From a virus, in IMG/VR virus record IMGVR_UViG_3300043409_000417, positions 1 through 39,329 of that record: a stretch of DNA of 39,329 nucleotides, one strand, 5' to 3'. Below, piece after piece: positions 20,202 to 31,400 of this stretch (the first letter of the stretch is position 1; each line of letters begins with the position of its first letter). Below the pieces are notes generated by a model. It was given only the letters and a program-made list of their open reading frames with translations. It did no database searches and was not told the DNA's origin. Position numbers and translations under genes: made by a program.

Positions 20202-21258
20202 TAGTTTTTCCCTTCAGCATGAATTGGTAATTATCAATAAGGCGCTGGTCTGTAGGGTTTCCCTCTACTGCCAATCGTGCCCATTTTTTAGCTGAACCCT
20301 TTTTATTTAAGTTCCAGGAAGCAATGGCTAAAAGATCATACGCTCGCCACTTATAGATTGAACTATCAATCAAGTAATGAGTATCCATTTTAAGTTTGTT
20401 TATCTTATTAACCGCATCAAAACATTCTTGCCAGCGTTGCTGTGTGTACATAAAATAGGCTAAAGAAAACCAAGCTTCCATTTGATCTGGTGCTAGTTCA
20501 GTTCCCTTGAGGAACCAACCTACTGCCCGTTCTGGTTTGCCTAGTTCGACCAGACTATCGCCAGCACCGCGACAAGCGGCAGCAAGCTCAACAGGCCAGC
20601 CATCTTCCACTCGACTGTCAGAGAAGAGTAGTTCTGTTTCACGAACTGCGTCCTCCCATTGTCTATGAAAGTAATACTCTCGAATTAAATAAAATCTAAT
20701 GCGGGAATCCCTTGGATCCTCAGCGGCGCCCATTTGCAATAACTCCAAGTATTGTGACCTTGGCTTACTATCATCTGGTTTGTGGTAAACGATTGTTTCC
20801 ACAACCACATCTTGTTCTTTGCGTGGTGGGTAAGCCATTGTTACTTCATGGCAAGGTTTAACCCAACGGTAGCCATGCCTTGCATGGATACGGTTGTTGT
20901 TCATCCATTGCTGGCCAGTGTCCCACATAACCCATGCACGTTCCGTGCCTGGAACCCAAGCATCCCTGATCTTGTCAAAGAAATCTGGGTCTGGAACTTC
21001 GTCCATGTCCAAGGAAACACACACGTCCACGTCAGCAGGCACAAGGGCTAATGCTGCGTTACGGGCATCATCAAAGCGAAAAGGGCTTACGTTGATCTCA
21101 TAGGTCTCTACGAGGTATTGGTTGAGCAGTTGTACTGTGTTGTCTGTTGAACCAGTATCTGCTACAATTCTTACATCGGCACCCGCTGTGGCCTTAACCC
21201 AGCGAGCTACGTGCTTTGCCTCGTTAAGGGCAATGGCGTACACTGCTATCTTTACCAT
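20191..21258 (-). CDS. GT2 glycosyltransferase with TPR-like tail, 355 aa
   Basis: The GT-A domain occupies about residues 1-170: YAIALNEAKHV at the nucleotide-binding start, ADTGSTDNTV, then VSLDMDEVPD carrying the DxD metal site. Residues about 190-350 form helical hairpins resembling tetratricopeptide repeats (WFLKGTELAPDQMEAWFSLA). GT2-TPR proteins glycosylate proteins or surface glycans. It lies directly after a Thr-rich collagen-like fibre, which might be its acceptor, by inference. Confidence 0.82.
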   Translation of the reverse strand: MVKIAVYAIALNEAKHVARWVKATAGADVRIVADTGSTDNTVQLLNQYLVETYEINVSPFRFDDARNAALALVPADVDVCVSLDMDEVPDPDFFDKIRDAWVPGTERAWVMWDTGQQWMNNNRIHARHGYRWVKPCHEVTMAYPPRKEQDVVVETIVYHKPDDSKPRSQYLELLQMGAAEDPRDSRIRFYLIREYYFHRQWEDAVRETELLFSDSRVEDGWPVELAAACRGAGDSLVELGKPERAVGWFLKGTELAPDQMEAWFSLAYFMYTQQRWQECFDAVNKINKLKMDTHYLIDSSIYKWRAYDLLAIASWNLNKKGSAKKWARLAVEGNPTDQRLIDNYQFMLKGKTNGM

Positions 21259-21275
21259 GTCCAGATTGTATCATA

Positions 21276-21371
21276 CTATGGGCGTAAAGACGATTTGTTT
21301 ATAGCTACACTTTTACAGCAGTCTGCATAACTAGCACAGTCCTGGTCAGGGCAACCTGTTCTACAAGCCAT
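21276..21371 (-). CDS. MACRTGC cysteine micropeptide, 31 aa
   Basis: The first 24 residues align with the start of the 105-aa protein at 19884 (MACRTGC, then DC and C at matching places). It has six Cys in 20 residues. The gene fills the space between fibre and glycosyltransferase. It is either a small metal-binding protein or a remnant of a duplicated gene. Confidence 0.55.
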   Translation of the reverse strand: MACRTGCPDQDCASYADCCKSVAINKSSLRP

Positions 21372-21389
21372 TGGTTTATTTCCTTACCA

Positions 21390-23053
<1,664 letters not shown>

Positions 23054-23054
<1 letters not shown>

Positions 23055-23401
23055 TACTGAGTTACCTCAGCAATTACGGCAAAACCACCAGTTAAAATTT
23101 TAGTTACAGTTCCGCCAGGGGCAGTTACTTCAAGGTCATAAACGTAGTTGCCTGGTGGTAAAGCTGCGGTTTGAACAGCAGTAAGAGTAAGGGTAAATGT
23201 TCCGTCAGTAGTGCCAGTAACAATACGACCATTTGCTGTGGAAAGCTGCACAATAATAGAGGTAGAATTAACATCTTGGCGAACCTGCATGTCTGCGGTA
23301 TAGCCAGTTACGTTTACGTAAGAGTTGTTAATTTTCCAAGCAGGAGCAGTGCTAAAAGTGTCGCCCTGATAAATGCGAAAGTTAAAACGCCCAGGTTGCA
23401 C
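23054..23401 (-). CDS. Ig-like beta-domain phage protein, 115 aa
   Basis: Starts with GTG overlapping the previous stop (TAGTG) and ends overlapping the fibre ATG. The pattern [42 protein letters not shown] matches the small Ig-like domain found in many phage baseplate or fibre-anchor proteins. It probably links the collagen-like fibre to the virion. Confidence 0.7.
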
Positions 23402-23661
23402 TATGCCTCCGTAATGTAAGGACCGTAGCCACCTGCAATTAGGCTGGTACGTTCTGCTTCTGTAAGTGGATATATGTGTCCACCTTGGTAGAACCGAACT
23501 GCGGCTTCAAGTTCCTCGATACCAGGTGAACGATACTGTGAGTATGATCCGTCACTGTTAAGTAAAACGGTATCTGCTCGGTTTAAGCGGTAGCGATAGA
23601 ATAACGCTCCACCGCCTGCAGGACCTTCTTCAACGGTGGGTGGTGTGAAGTAATAAGTCAC
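23401..23661 (-). CDS. Small virion-associated protein candidate, 86 aa
   Basis: GTG start. The sequence has a Tyr-rich beta region (YFTPPTVEEGP, FYRYRLNRADTVL) and a helix with RFYQGGHIYPLTEAE. It is transcribed just after the capsid gene and before the fibre-anchor gene. A structural or connector role is likely from place only. Confidence 0.6.
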   Translation of the reverse strand: MTYYFTPPTVEEGPAGGGALFYRYRLNRADTVLLNSDGSYSQYRSPGIEELEAAVRFYQGGHIYPLTEAERTSLIAGGYGPYITEA

Positions 23662-23689
23662 TGCTGTCCTTTCAAAAGTTATGGGGGTA

Positions 23690-23725
23690 GTGTAGTCCCC
23701 GCCCGTTATATGACGGGGACCACAC
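23690..23725 (-). terminator. Hairpin downstream of capsid gene
   Basis: GTCCCCG/CGGGGAC (7 bp) extended by GTGT/ACAC past one mismatch, loop 12 bases. It lies between capsid and the next gene and lacks a clear U-run, so partial termination or mRNA protection is likelier than full stop. Such an element would raise capsid over fibre expression. Confidence 0.5.
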
Positions 23726-23742
23726 CGAATTACCTAGGGATA

Positions 23743-24702
23743 CTAGGTAAGGTTGATGCTTGAAGTAGATTCGATACGGTAAAGCGCAGCTTCACGGTAA
23801 CGCTTCCATCCAAGTACGCCATACCATCCGATTGGACGGAAGCGCATCAATTTGTCAACAACTGGGCCAATGATTACATGTGGCTCTTCAGCAATGGCTT
23901 CTGCAAGCGCTTGCTGACCTGCAACGATAGTGCGGAACACGCGAGTGCTCGAAGCGCCATCAGTTGCGTTGTATAGACGAGGGGACTCAACGAACATTGC
24001 ACCTTCGTAAGTACCAATGCTTCCTGGCCACAAGTTTCCTGCGCCAGAATCGTTGTATGTGTGAGCCTCGCGCCATCCACCTGCACCAGTCTCAGCACGA
24101 AGATCGTGTGAAACTTCAGGGTGGATACCACACCAGTATAGTTCGCCCTGACGTGGGACAGCCTTGCCAGCACGAAGCTTGGCTACTGCCTTACGAACAT
24201 CAGCGGACTTAAGGGTGTTTGTGGCACCAATGTAGACAGTGCCAGTTGCAGCAGTGCCTGTTGAGTTGGCTGAATAGATTACGTTAGTTCCACCGCGTAG
24301 TTCGGTCTGAGCTAGTTCATCTAGTGAGTCAGCCATGTTGAAAGCGATGATGTTTGCAATAGCTGGATCAACGTCAGAAAGCGAGAATAATTCAAGCTTA
24401 CGAGTTGCCAGTGCAGCATTACCGTATTCGTTTAGGGTTACTGATACAGATGTGGTGTTGCCAAGAGCAACTGCATCTGGATCTGTGGTTTCAGTCAATG
24501 CTGAGGTAACCTTAGACATGTCGCTGTAAAGCTGAAACACGACTGAGGAACCTGGCATTGCCTGTTGCGCTGGGCGCTTGTCTGCTACGTCGCGGATCAG
24601 TGGGATCGCACGAAGCGCAAACTCTACATAACGGTCATAGGCCGCTTGTACCAAACTGGTACCGAGCGAACTGCCGCCTGTATCTGTATATGCGTTAGCC
24701 AT
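23743..24702 (-). CDS. Major capsid protein, N4-gp56 family, 319 aa
   Basis: The whole length fits the N4-gp56 HK97-fold capsid family: PGSSVVFQLYSDMS, then TSVSVTLNEYGNAALATRKLELFS, and DSLDELAQTELRGGTNVIY, ending with IGWYGVLGWKRYREAALYRIE. No cleaved delta domain is apparent. A strong AAGGAGG lies before the ATG, as expected for the most abundant protein. The scaffold gene precedes it. Confidence 0.9.
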   Translation of the reverse strand: MANAYTDTGGSSLGTSLVQAAYDRYVEFALRAIPLIRDVADKRPAQQAMPGSSVVFQLYSDMSKVTSALTETTDPDAVALGNTTSVSVTLNEYGNAALATRKLELFSLSDVDPAIANIIAFNMADSLDELAQTELRGGTNVIYSANSTGTAATGTVYIGATNTLKSADVRKAVAKLRAGKAVPRQGELYWCGIHPEVSHDLRAETGAGGWREAHTYNDSGAGNLWPGSIGTYEGAMFVESPRLYNATDGASSTRVFRTIVAGQQALAEAIAEEPHVIIGPVVDKLMRFRPIGWYGVLGWKRYREAALYRIESTSSINLT

Positions 24703-24746
24703 TTAGATACCCCCTCCTTGGGGGTTAGGGTTTGTTGTAGTTGCTG

Positions 24747-25208
24747 TTAACGACCTGTGGACATACCAAAGATCAGTTGATCCAGCTCTTCCTTGCTATT
24801 AGTTGCGGCTAGACGAGAACTTAAGTCCTCATCACGACCTGCACTTGTAGCAGTGGAAGTGGAATCCTGAATACGGCGAGCCGATTCGGGAGCCACAATG
24901 TCGTCTGATTGTCCACTGGATTGATACCCAAATACATCTGAGTATTCGTCAAGCCATAGGGCAACCTTTTCGGGTGTATCCGCATCTGCTGGAATGAACG
25001 CAGCAATTTTTGGATTAACGCCCTTGGTTTCCAGGACGTCCTTTACGGTTCTTGTACGGGACTCTGAACGCAATGAAGTAAGTTCATCTCGGAGTTGCTT
25101 TGACTCACGTTCGGCTTTTTTCAAAGCTTTACGAAGGTTTGCAGGACCGCTTTCTTCTTCACTATCGAAGTCTTCGTCTTCGTCGTAATCGTTGTACTGG
25201 TTGGCCAT
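24747..25208 (-). CDS. Capsid scaffolding protein, 153 aa
   Basis: ATG at 25208 is chosen because GGGAG lies eight bases upstream; a GTG at 25217 is too close to it. The N-terminus is very acidic (about 1-22), followed by a charged coiled coil (25-52) and a disordered Ser/Asp-rich tail ending in a helix. This composition and position directly before the capsid gene are typical of scaffolds, which occupy the prohead and leave before packaging. Confidence 0.82.
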   Translation of the reverse strand: MANQYNDYDEDEDFDSEEESGPANLRKALKKAERESKQLRDELTSLRSESRTRTVKDVLETKGVNPKIAAFIPADADTPEKVALWLDEYSDVFGYQSSGQSDDIVAPESARRIQDSTSTATSAGRDEDLSSRLAATNSKEELDQLIFGMSTGR

Positions 25209-25299
25209 AGCAGCCACTCCCTTTCATTGTTAGGTTTAGCGCGAACCACAACACAAGCAGGGGAACCTGTATTGGCTTTCACTGTCGGACTTATTTACG

Positions 25300-25325
25300 C
25301 TCACACGGGCCGATAGATCTGTGAG
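25300..25325 (-). other. Hairpin next to tRNA-like element
   Basis: CTCACA (25300-25305 on the + strand) pairs with TGTGAG (25320-25325). It lies three bases from the tRNA-like fold and within the 203-base gap between the ejection-protein genes and the scaffold gene. Confidence 0.4.
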
Positions 25326-25328
25326 GAG

Positions 25329-25405
25329 TGGATGTGTGCGGAATCGAACCGCGTCCCGTATCTGTCCGTCATGCGGATTTAGATTCGGTCTAACCTGTCA
25401 CACCC
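25329..25405 (-). ncRNA. tRNA-like structure without normal anticodon
   Basis: Read on the - strand, the ends form a 7-bp acceptor stem (GGGTGTG/CACATCC, one G-U) with an unpaired A after it. The T arm is GCGG/CCGC around a TTCGATT loop, canonical for tRNA. Between them lie TTAGA/TCTAA with a five-base loop and TCCG/CGGA with a CATGA loop. The loop is too short for an anticodon and there is no U33. So this is a tRNA mimic or degenerate tRNA, not a clean decoding tRNA. An alternative is a diverged tRNA with unusual arms. Confidence 0.6.
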
Positions 25406-25411
25406 TTGGGA

Positions 25412-26260
25412 CTAGAACTGTCCCGACGTACCTGTCTTTAATGAACCAGAGGATAATCCAGACTGTCCACTAAAAGTTGATGTTTCCATTTCGCCAAGCT
25501 TTTGACGCTTGCGCCTTGCAGACTCAAGGCCACCAAAAACTTCTTGTTCTGCCGTTGCCTGGTCATAAGTCTGACCATAAATCTGGCCAAGGTTTTGAGC
25601 CGTTGGAAGTATTCCTGCAATAGCGGAGAATCCTTGGTCTGCACTGTATCCAGTGGTAGGGCCACGTTGTGCAAATTGCTCACCCATAGTTGTGGCCTGT
25701 AATCCCTGCCTAACAGCAGCAGTTCCATACTCAACAGCCTTGGCTTGTCTTTCGACAAGGGGTAGCGCACGCTCTGGGTCTAACATAAACGCGGTCATCA
25801 TGCCTTCGTCTATGCCGTAGATATCCCGTAATGCCCTTGTGTACGCTGGATCTGTATTGTTTACAGCGCGAGCTGCCGCATCTGCACGCAGTTTAATTTC
25901 GTAAGCAGAAACATCTTGACCAATAAATCCAGCAAAATCATCAGGGCTATCATAGAATCCAGATGGAAGTCCAGCATCTATAAGAGTTGATCGGTAGGCT
26001 TTTTCTGTTGCCAGGTACTGAGATGGACTTAAGGGAGCCAATCCATTTCTGATACGAGTTTCATTAGCGGCAAATCTTTGTTTGTATACGGTGGTATTTG
26101 GGAGCAAATCTTCAACGATTTGTGATGGCGTATAGATTGCTTGCCAACCAGTAATTTGTGGAAGTAACTCACTAATCTGAGAATCGGTAAACCCAAGGTC
26201 CCTAAGAGTTTTAGAAAAGATCTCACGGGCATCCATTGGTGGTGCTACTGGTTCAGCCAT
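25412..26260 (-). CDS. Putative internal virion protein, 282 aa
   Basis: The N-terminal part is helical and Asp/Glu-rich (APPMDAREIFSKTL); the middle has many short amphipathic helices. The C-terminal third is Gly/Ser/Gln-rich (STFSGQSGLSSG). Overlap TAATG with the previous gene shows coupling. A hairpin overlaps the stop. Such helical proteins beside portal genes in short-tailed phages are usually ejected with the DNA; that is inference. Confidence 0.55.
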   Translation of the reverse strand: MAEPVAPPMDAREIFSKTLRDLGFTDSQISELLPQITGWQAIYTPSQIVEDLLPNTTVYKQRFAANETRIRNGLAPLSPSQYLATEKAYRSTLIDAGLPSGFYDSPDDFAGFIGQDVSAYEIKLRADAAARAVNNTDPAYTRALRDIYGIDEGMMTAFMLDPERALPLVERQAKAVEYGTAAVRQGLQATTMGEQFAQRGPTTGYSADQGFSAIAGILPTAQNLGQIYGQTYDQATAEQEVFGGLESARRKRQKLGEMETSTFSGQSGLSSGSLKTGTSGQF

Positions 26261-27399
26261 TACATCTTTCCAAACTGTCGGGCAATTTCAGAAGCCAATC
26301 CAGTCATATCTTGAACTGCAGTATTGGTTTTGAAATAGCGATCATCTTGTTTTAACTCACGCTCAAATGCCCACACTGGTTTAGCAACTGGCTTGTTCTG
26401 TGCGTCAAAGCCCATTAAAGCTTGTGCGATTGTTGGATCAGTTAAGTCAATATCGGTAGGTGATAATTGTAAGATTCTTGCCATACTTTGTACATAAGGT
26501 GAAGCAATGGAGGACATAGTTTGACCAGCATCAATTTGATCGGCAAAGGCTCCATACTTGCTTTTAGCGTCATTGATAATCTGTTGGTCATAGTAAGCCA
26601 TGTTAGATTGACCAGACAATGCACCCTTGGCTGCGTTCATGTACCATTCATCGCCGTATTGCAAACCCATATTGCTGGCTTGTTCTTTAAGTTTTTGCAT
26701 GGTTGTAGCGGCTTCGCCGCCCGTTCCAGTTATACGACCAGTAGCAGCAACGTGTTGCCTTAGCAGGGATTCATCAATTCCCTGACCCCATGAAAGGTAC
26801 AGTGTATCTTTGGCAAGTTTATCAATGTCAGCAGGATTTAATTCAAATCCCATGTCTCTTGCTGTTTGAGAAATTTGAGCTGTTAACTTAGTTAAAGCAG
26901 CAGCCCATGAACCAGGGTCGGAAAGACGAGCAGTTTCCGCTAAACGCCAAGTTGATCCGTTAGTCTTAAACCAACTTGTACTTTCAAAGGCAGCTTGAAA
27001 TTTAGCCCCTGTCCACTTTTCAGCAACGGCTTGATTAAATAAAGCTTTAAGTTCTGGGTTGCTATCTACCAAGGCAGCCTTGGATGAATATATGCTAAGC
27101 CAGTCTTCATTAGTTAAAGCAACAGTAGTAACCGTAGGTGTAGGGGTAGGTGTAGGGGTGTATCCAGGAACGCTAGCACCACTGGTGTTAGCGGTAATTC
27201 TTTGAGCTGCTGTTCCCAAAAAGTTATTTGGATCAGTAGTAGATGAAATAGAATTTAAGTTATTTGTAATGTAAGTTATTTCATTTGCACTTACACCAGT
27301 ACCAGTGGTAGCTGCTCGGTCATAAACCGCCTGGGCTGCTGATCTTTGCGGTTCTGGAAGTGCGTTAATACTGGCTTGAAGTTGTGCTCTTGTTGCCAT
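26260..27399 (-). CDS. Putative internal virion protein, 379 aa
   Basis: Long, helical protein with Pro/Thr linker (about residues 80-95, repeating PTPTPT). The N-terminal 60 residues have a heptad-like pattern. The sequence around WTGAKFQAAFESTSWFKT repeats a short W-x-x-A pattern seen in other internal proteins. Coupled by TAATG at both ends. No known domain. Confidence 0.55.
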   Translation of the reverse strand: MATRAQLQASINALPEPQRSAAQAVYDRAATTGTGVSANEITYITNNLNSISSTTDPNNFLGTAAQRITANTSGASVPGYTPTPTPTPTVTTVALTNEDWLSIYSSKAALVDSNPELKALFNQAVAEKWTGAKFQAAFESTSWFKTNGSTWRLAETARLSDPGSWAAALTKLTAQISQTARDMGFELNPADIDKLAKDTLYLSWGQGIDESLLRQHVAATGRITGTGGEAATTMQKLKEQASNMGLQYGDEWYMNAAKGALSGQSNMAYYDQQIINDAKSKYGAFADQIDAGQTMSSIASPYVQSMARILQLSPTDIDLTDPTIAQALMGFDAQNKPVAKPVWAFERELKQDDRYFKTNTAVQDMTGLASEIARQFGKM

Positions 27400-28445
27400 T
27401 AAATGCCACCTCCAACTGAGCCTTGTAGTGTATTTAACATTGCATCAAAATAAGTAGTTGCTTTTTGGTAATTAGCAAACTCTGGATTAGCTTCCGCTTG
27501 CTGTCTTATAAATCCACTTTCATCCACACCACCAGTAGTTACGGTGTTTCCTGTAGCAGATGTTTTAGTTACTGTAGGCGTAGCCTTAAGGGTATTGTTT
27601 AACGATTGGTATAACATGCGAAGTTCATCATCATTAAGTGCGCGACCAATAGAGTTCTGGTAAATACCATCAGCAGCAGAACGAACCTGCTGCATAGTGT
27701 ATTGAGTGGTTTGCTTACGAGTAGAGGCCATACTTACACTGCCAGCAACCGAATCGTTAACACCAGTGTCAGGCAACATTGTTGTAGCATCAGCAACTGA
27801 TAATTGTATTCCTGCTTTAGCAGCAGCATCAATAATTCTTTGAATATTTGGATCTAAACTTTGAGCAATTATTTTAGGTGCTGCGTTAAGGTTAGATCCA
27901 CGTTTATCTTCAATGCTTTGCGTTGAACCAGAAGTAGGTTTTGCTGTTTGGCGTTGCTGTCCTTCAGTACGAACGGTAGGCTTTGAAAGATTTGATGCTG
28001 GTTTGTATCCTGGAGGCTCGGTACCAAATAACTTTATATACTCAGCAACAATAGGCTCAAGCGCAGCTTGTGCACTAAGTGCCGCTTGCTTATCTTTAGG
28101 GTCTCCAGTTTTAGCGTATCTTTCAATAAGGTCTTCACGCTTGCGGTAAGCTTGACCATACTTGTTTGAAAGATTTGTTTTGTTTTCTCTTTCAATGCGC
28201 TGATCTGTCTTAGCGTTTTTGCCAGCTTCTGTCTGAGGATTAAGGCGCTTCTCCGTGACGGGTACGCCACGTCGCTGTGAGTTTTCTTCTGCAACTTTGG
28301 CACGTTCTTGTTCACGTTTTTTGCGGTCAGCATCTGCCTTAGCTTGTGCTGCTTTTAATTTGGCAGCACGTTCTTTGGCAATTCTTTGCTTTTCTTTATT
28401 CTTAGCCTCAATTTCGGCTAACCGCTTGTCTACATCATCAGCCAT
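27399..28445 (-). CDS. Lys/Arg-rich coiled-coil virion protein, 348 aa
   Basis: Residues 5-75 are a continuous, very highly charged helix (KxxAEERAK-type heptads). Then a basic disordered part, and a C-terminal helical domain with LGRALNDDEL-like segments. It may bind DNA inside the head or bridge the polyvalent protein. It is coupled to the giant gene by TAATG. Confidence 0.55.
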   Translation of the reverse strand: MADDVDKRLAEIEAKNKEKQRIAKERAAKLKAAQAKADADRKKREQERAKVAEENSQRRGVPVTEKRLNPQTEAGKNAKTDQRIERENKTNLSNKYGQAYRKREDLIERYAKTGDPKDKQAALSAQAALEPIVAEYIKLFGTEPPGYKPASNLSKPTVRTEGQQRQTAKPTSGSTQSIEDKRGSNLNAAPKIIAQSLDPNIQRIIDAAAKAGIQLSVADATTMLPDTGVNDSVAGSVSMASTRKQTTQYTMQQVRSAADGIYQNSIGRALNDDELRMLYQSLNNTLKATPTVTKTSATGNTVTTGGVDESGFIRQQAEANPEFANYQKATTYFDAMLNTLQGSVGGGI

Positions 28446-31400
28446 TATTGAGCAACTCCTTGTGAATAAACGGCATCATAAACCGAATCGTAAGATAACC
28501 AGCGGTCATACAAATCTCCAAAGCCAATGTCTTCCTGTTTTAGTTTGTTGGCAACCGACTCAAATGCAAACTTAATGTCAGCATTTGTTTTAGCGTTAAT
28601 GTTTTTAGACTCGCGTGACGCAAGTGCAGCCTCTGTTGCTGTTCTAATTTCTAGGTACACTGCAATAGACTTAAATGTAGGATTGTCACCGTATTGGCTC
28701 ATAAACTTTTCATTGTTTACAATAGTCTCAAGACCACGAATAATTTTATTAGTTTTTGATCCATCGGTATCTAAGTAATCGTCATACCAAGCTGCATTTT
28801 CTGCACCAAGTTGAGCAACCAGTTGTTTTTTTAATGATGCTAGATCTGCGCCAGCCTTGGATTGAAGGTTGGTTAGCCCACGACGCTGCATCTCTGAATC
28901 AATGTTAGCCATAACATCTCGGTATTTAATCCAACCAAGTGAACGCTCGCTGTCTAGGGCAGCTTCTGCTGGATCCTTACGTGTGCGGTATAGCTCGCTT
29001 GAACTTGGAGAAATAGTATTTGCCTGTTGCCACATGTAAGCAGCTTGAGAGAAATCGTAAGCCTGGCCAGCATTGGTTACAATACCAATAAGTTTAGGAT
29101 CAATCACTGACAATTCTGTAATTAAATCAGCGTGTGTTTTGGCGTTACCTACAGATCCAACGGATGCAAATGATCCAGTAGTATTCTTTGATAACGATTG
29201 AGTAAACTCAAAGAAGTCATCACCGTAATCTTGCCAGAATTTAGTCTGTGCTTCCATGCCAAACTGTTCTTGATACTGTCTCCACTGGTCAATGTAGAAC
29301 TTGTATGGTGTTTGGAATTGTGGAGCAAACGGCAAGATTAAGTTAGCAACGGTACGCATGTTGTAATACGCATCAGTCATCTTTTCAACTTCAGCAGCAG
29401 TGATAGAAGGTTGGCCCATCTCACGACGCTTATGCTGTTCAGTGGTCCAGATTAAAGCGTAGGTATTTGCATACTGCTGGTTACTTTGGCCATCCTCTTT
29501 TGTAAGCTGACGCTTAACCCAAGTAGGTAAGAACGCACGAACTGCACTGCGCTCTGGTCCGTAAGGAATAGCCCAAGATAAAGTTTTTTCAAGTTCAGGT
29601 TTTCTTTTAACCATTTCCGAAACAGGAATTGCAACGTATGGTCCTACAGGAATGTGCATTGCTTCACCCTGAAAAATAACATCTAATGACTTTTTCTGAA
29701 TACCCATTTGAGTTAAAGAAGTAAGGCCCTTGCCAATAAAGGGAGCTTTCTGTAATGACTCAGGTACTTCAAGCCAGATGTAGTCATCCATACTTGCTTC
29801 TTCTGGCGGTACTGGGTTACCGTTTTCGTCACTTGCAATACCCGCACGGTTAGGTGAAGTAAAAATTAAATTAGCGCGGTTAATTGTTTGTGGCTTTTCG
29901 TAAGCAATTCTTGCCCAAGTTTTTCCAGTGTTTTCAAACGCCGAGAAGAACGGGGAAATTAAACGCATGTAGTGTGACAAGTTTGATTTGCGGTCAATGG
30001 TAAACAGTGTGTTTTTTAATTGACGCAATGCAACCTTGTGAGTTACTGACATAAGATCTGCTTGTTCCTGAGTAGTTAAACGCCGTGCGTTTAGACCCTC
30101 AAACATTTCAACGCGACGCTTTAACTCAGTTCTATACATAGAAATATATAAAGGGTGGCGTGCTAACAAATCTTCTGGCATAGATCCGATTAACTTAAAG
30201 ATACCGTTAACTATGTTTTTTGCGTTTCTAACAGATCCAAGGGTTAAGTTTTCCTCAAGGATATGTCCATGAACTGTAGGTAATCCATCAGTACCAGCGT
30301 AGGTACCACGTAACATGTCTGGTGTAATAGGTGCGTTATCGGTTGATTCAACCAGTGTCTTACGCAAGCTAGCGCTTGGAATGTAGCTGTCAACAAATCC
30401 TTTAACGGAAGCGACGTGCTCGTTAATTTCCCAGGAATCTAAACCAAGGCGCTTTGCAACAATGCGACCTTCAGGATCTGACCTAAGCCACTTGGCTACA
30501 TCGGCAGGATCCATATTGTCCATTAACTTCATGGCTACGCCAGAGTTACGGAATTGGTAATTAAGTGCATGTGCCCAAGCCTGGTAGTAATTTGGAGCAT
30601 CGGGCTTAACTTCACCATAGCCAGTTTTAGTAAGACTTTTGGAAACTAATCCAGCGTTGTCATCAACTAAAGTATTGAATGAGTTTTCTGCGCTGGAATT
30701 AGACCTATGAATGTCCGCAAATTGTCCACCTAAAGCATCATCAAAGTCATCGTAGTTGTCACCAAATGAGGATTTTACTTTCCATTTACCCTTACCAACT
30801 TTGCGCTTTTCTCCACGTTTTGCTGCTTCACTTAGTTCTTTAAGTTGCTTTACATAGTCTTCACGAATAGCTTTTTTATCATCAATGGATTTTTGAATAA
30901 CACGCATGTCAGATTCTAGTTGAACATTTGGTGTTGTTGGAGAATAAACGGGTGTTGCATTTTCTCCATACCAAGCATTAGCTTCATCTGTGTATTCAGC
31001 AAGTGAGCGTTCTAATGCTGACATTTCATAAAATGAATCAAATTGAGCAATGCCATCGTTTACATACTCGTCAAGTGTTTGCCTACGCCATGGCACTTCA
31101 ATAAATTTTTGACGAGATTTACCGTTTTGAACAGCCATATATTTTAAGTCGCCCGCAGGATAGTAAACATAATCTTGATACAACGGTCCATCAAGACTTA
31201 CGGATTCTATTTTTCCAGTTGAAATAATAGCAGATAATTCGTCTGATCCAAGATTACCATTTTCATAAGCATCTAAAATTTTATTTAATGGAATTAAACC
31301 TTTGGTTTCAAGTAATTTAATATCACGTTTATCTAACCCAAAGGCGCCAGAAGCTTCTTCTACTTTTGCTTTTATGTCTTCATCAACAATAACACGATGC

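Noticed and set aside
25329-25405. A standard decoding tRNA call
   Set aside because: No 7-base anticodon loop with U33 can be formed and the D arm is not recognisable; it is reported as tRNA-like instead.
25329-25405. tRNA 3'-half as an integration attachment site
   Set aside because: No integrase or excisionase gene is present in the window.
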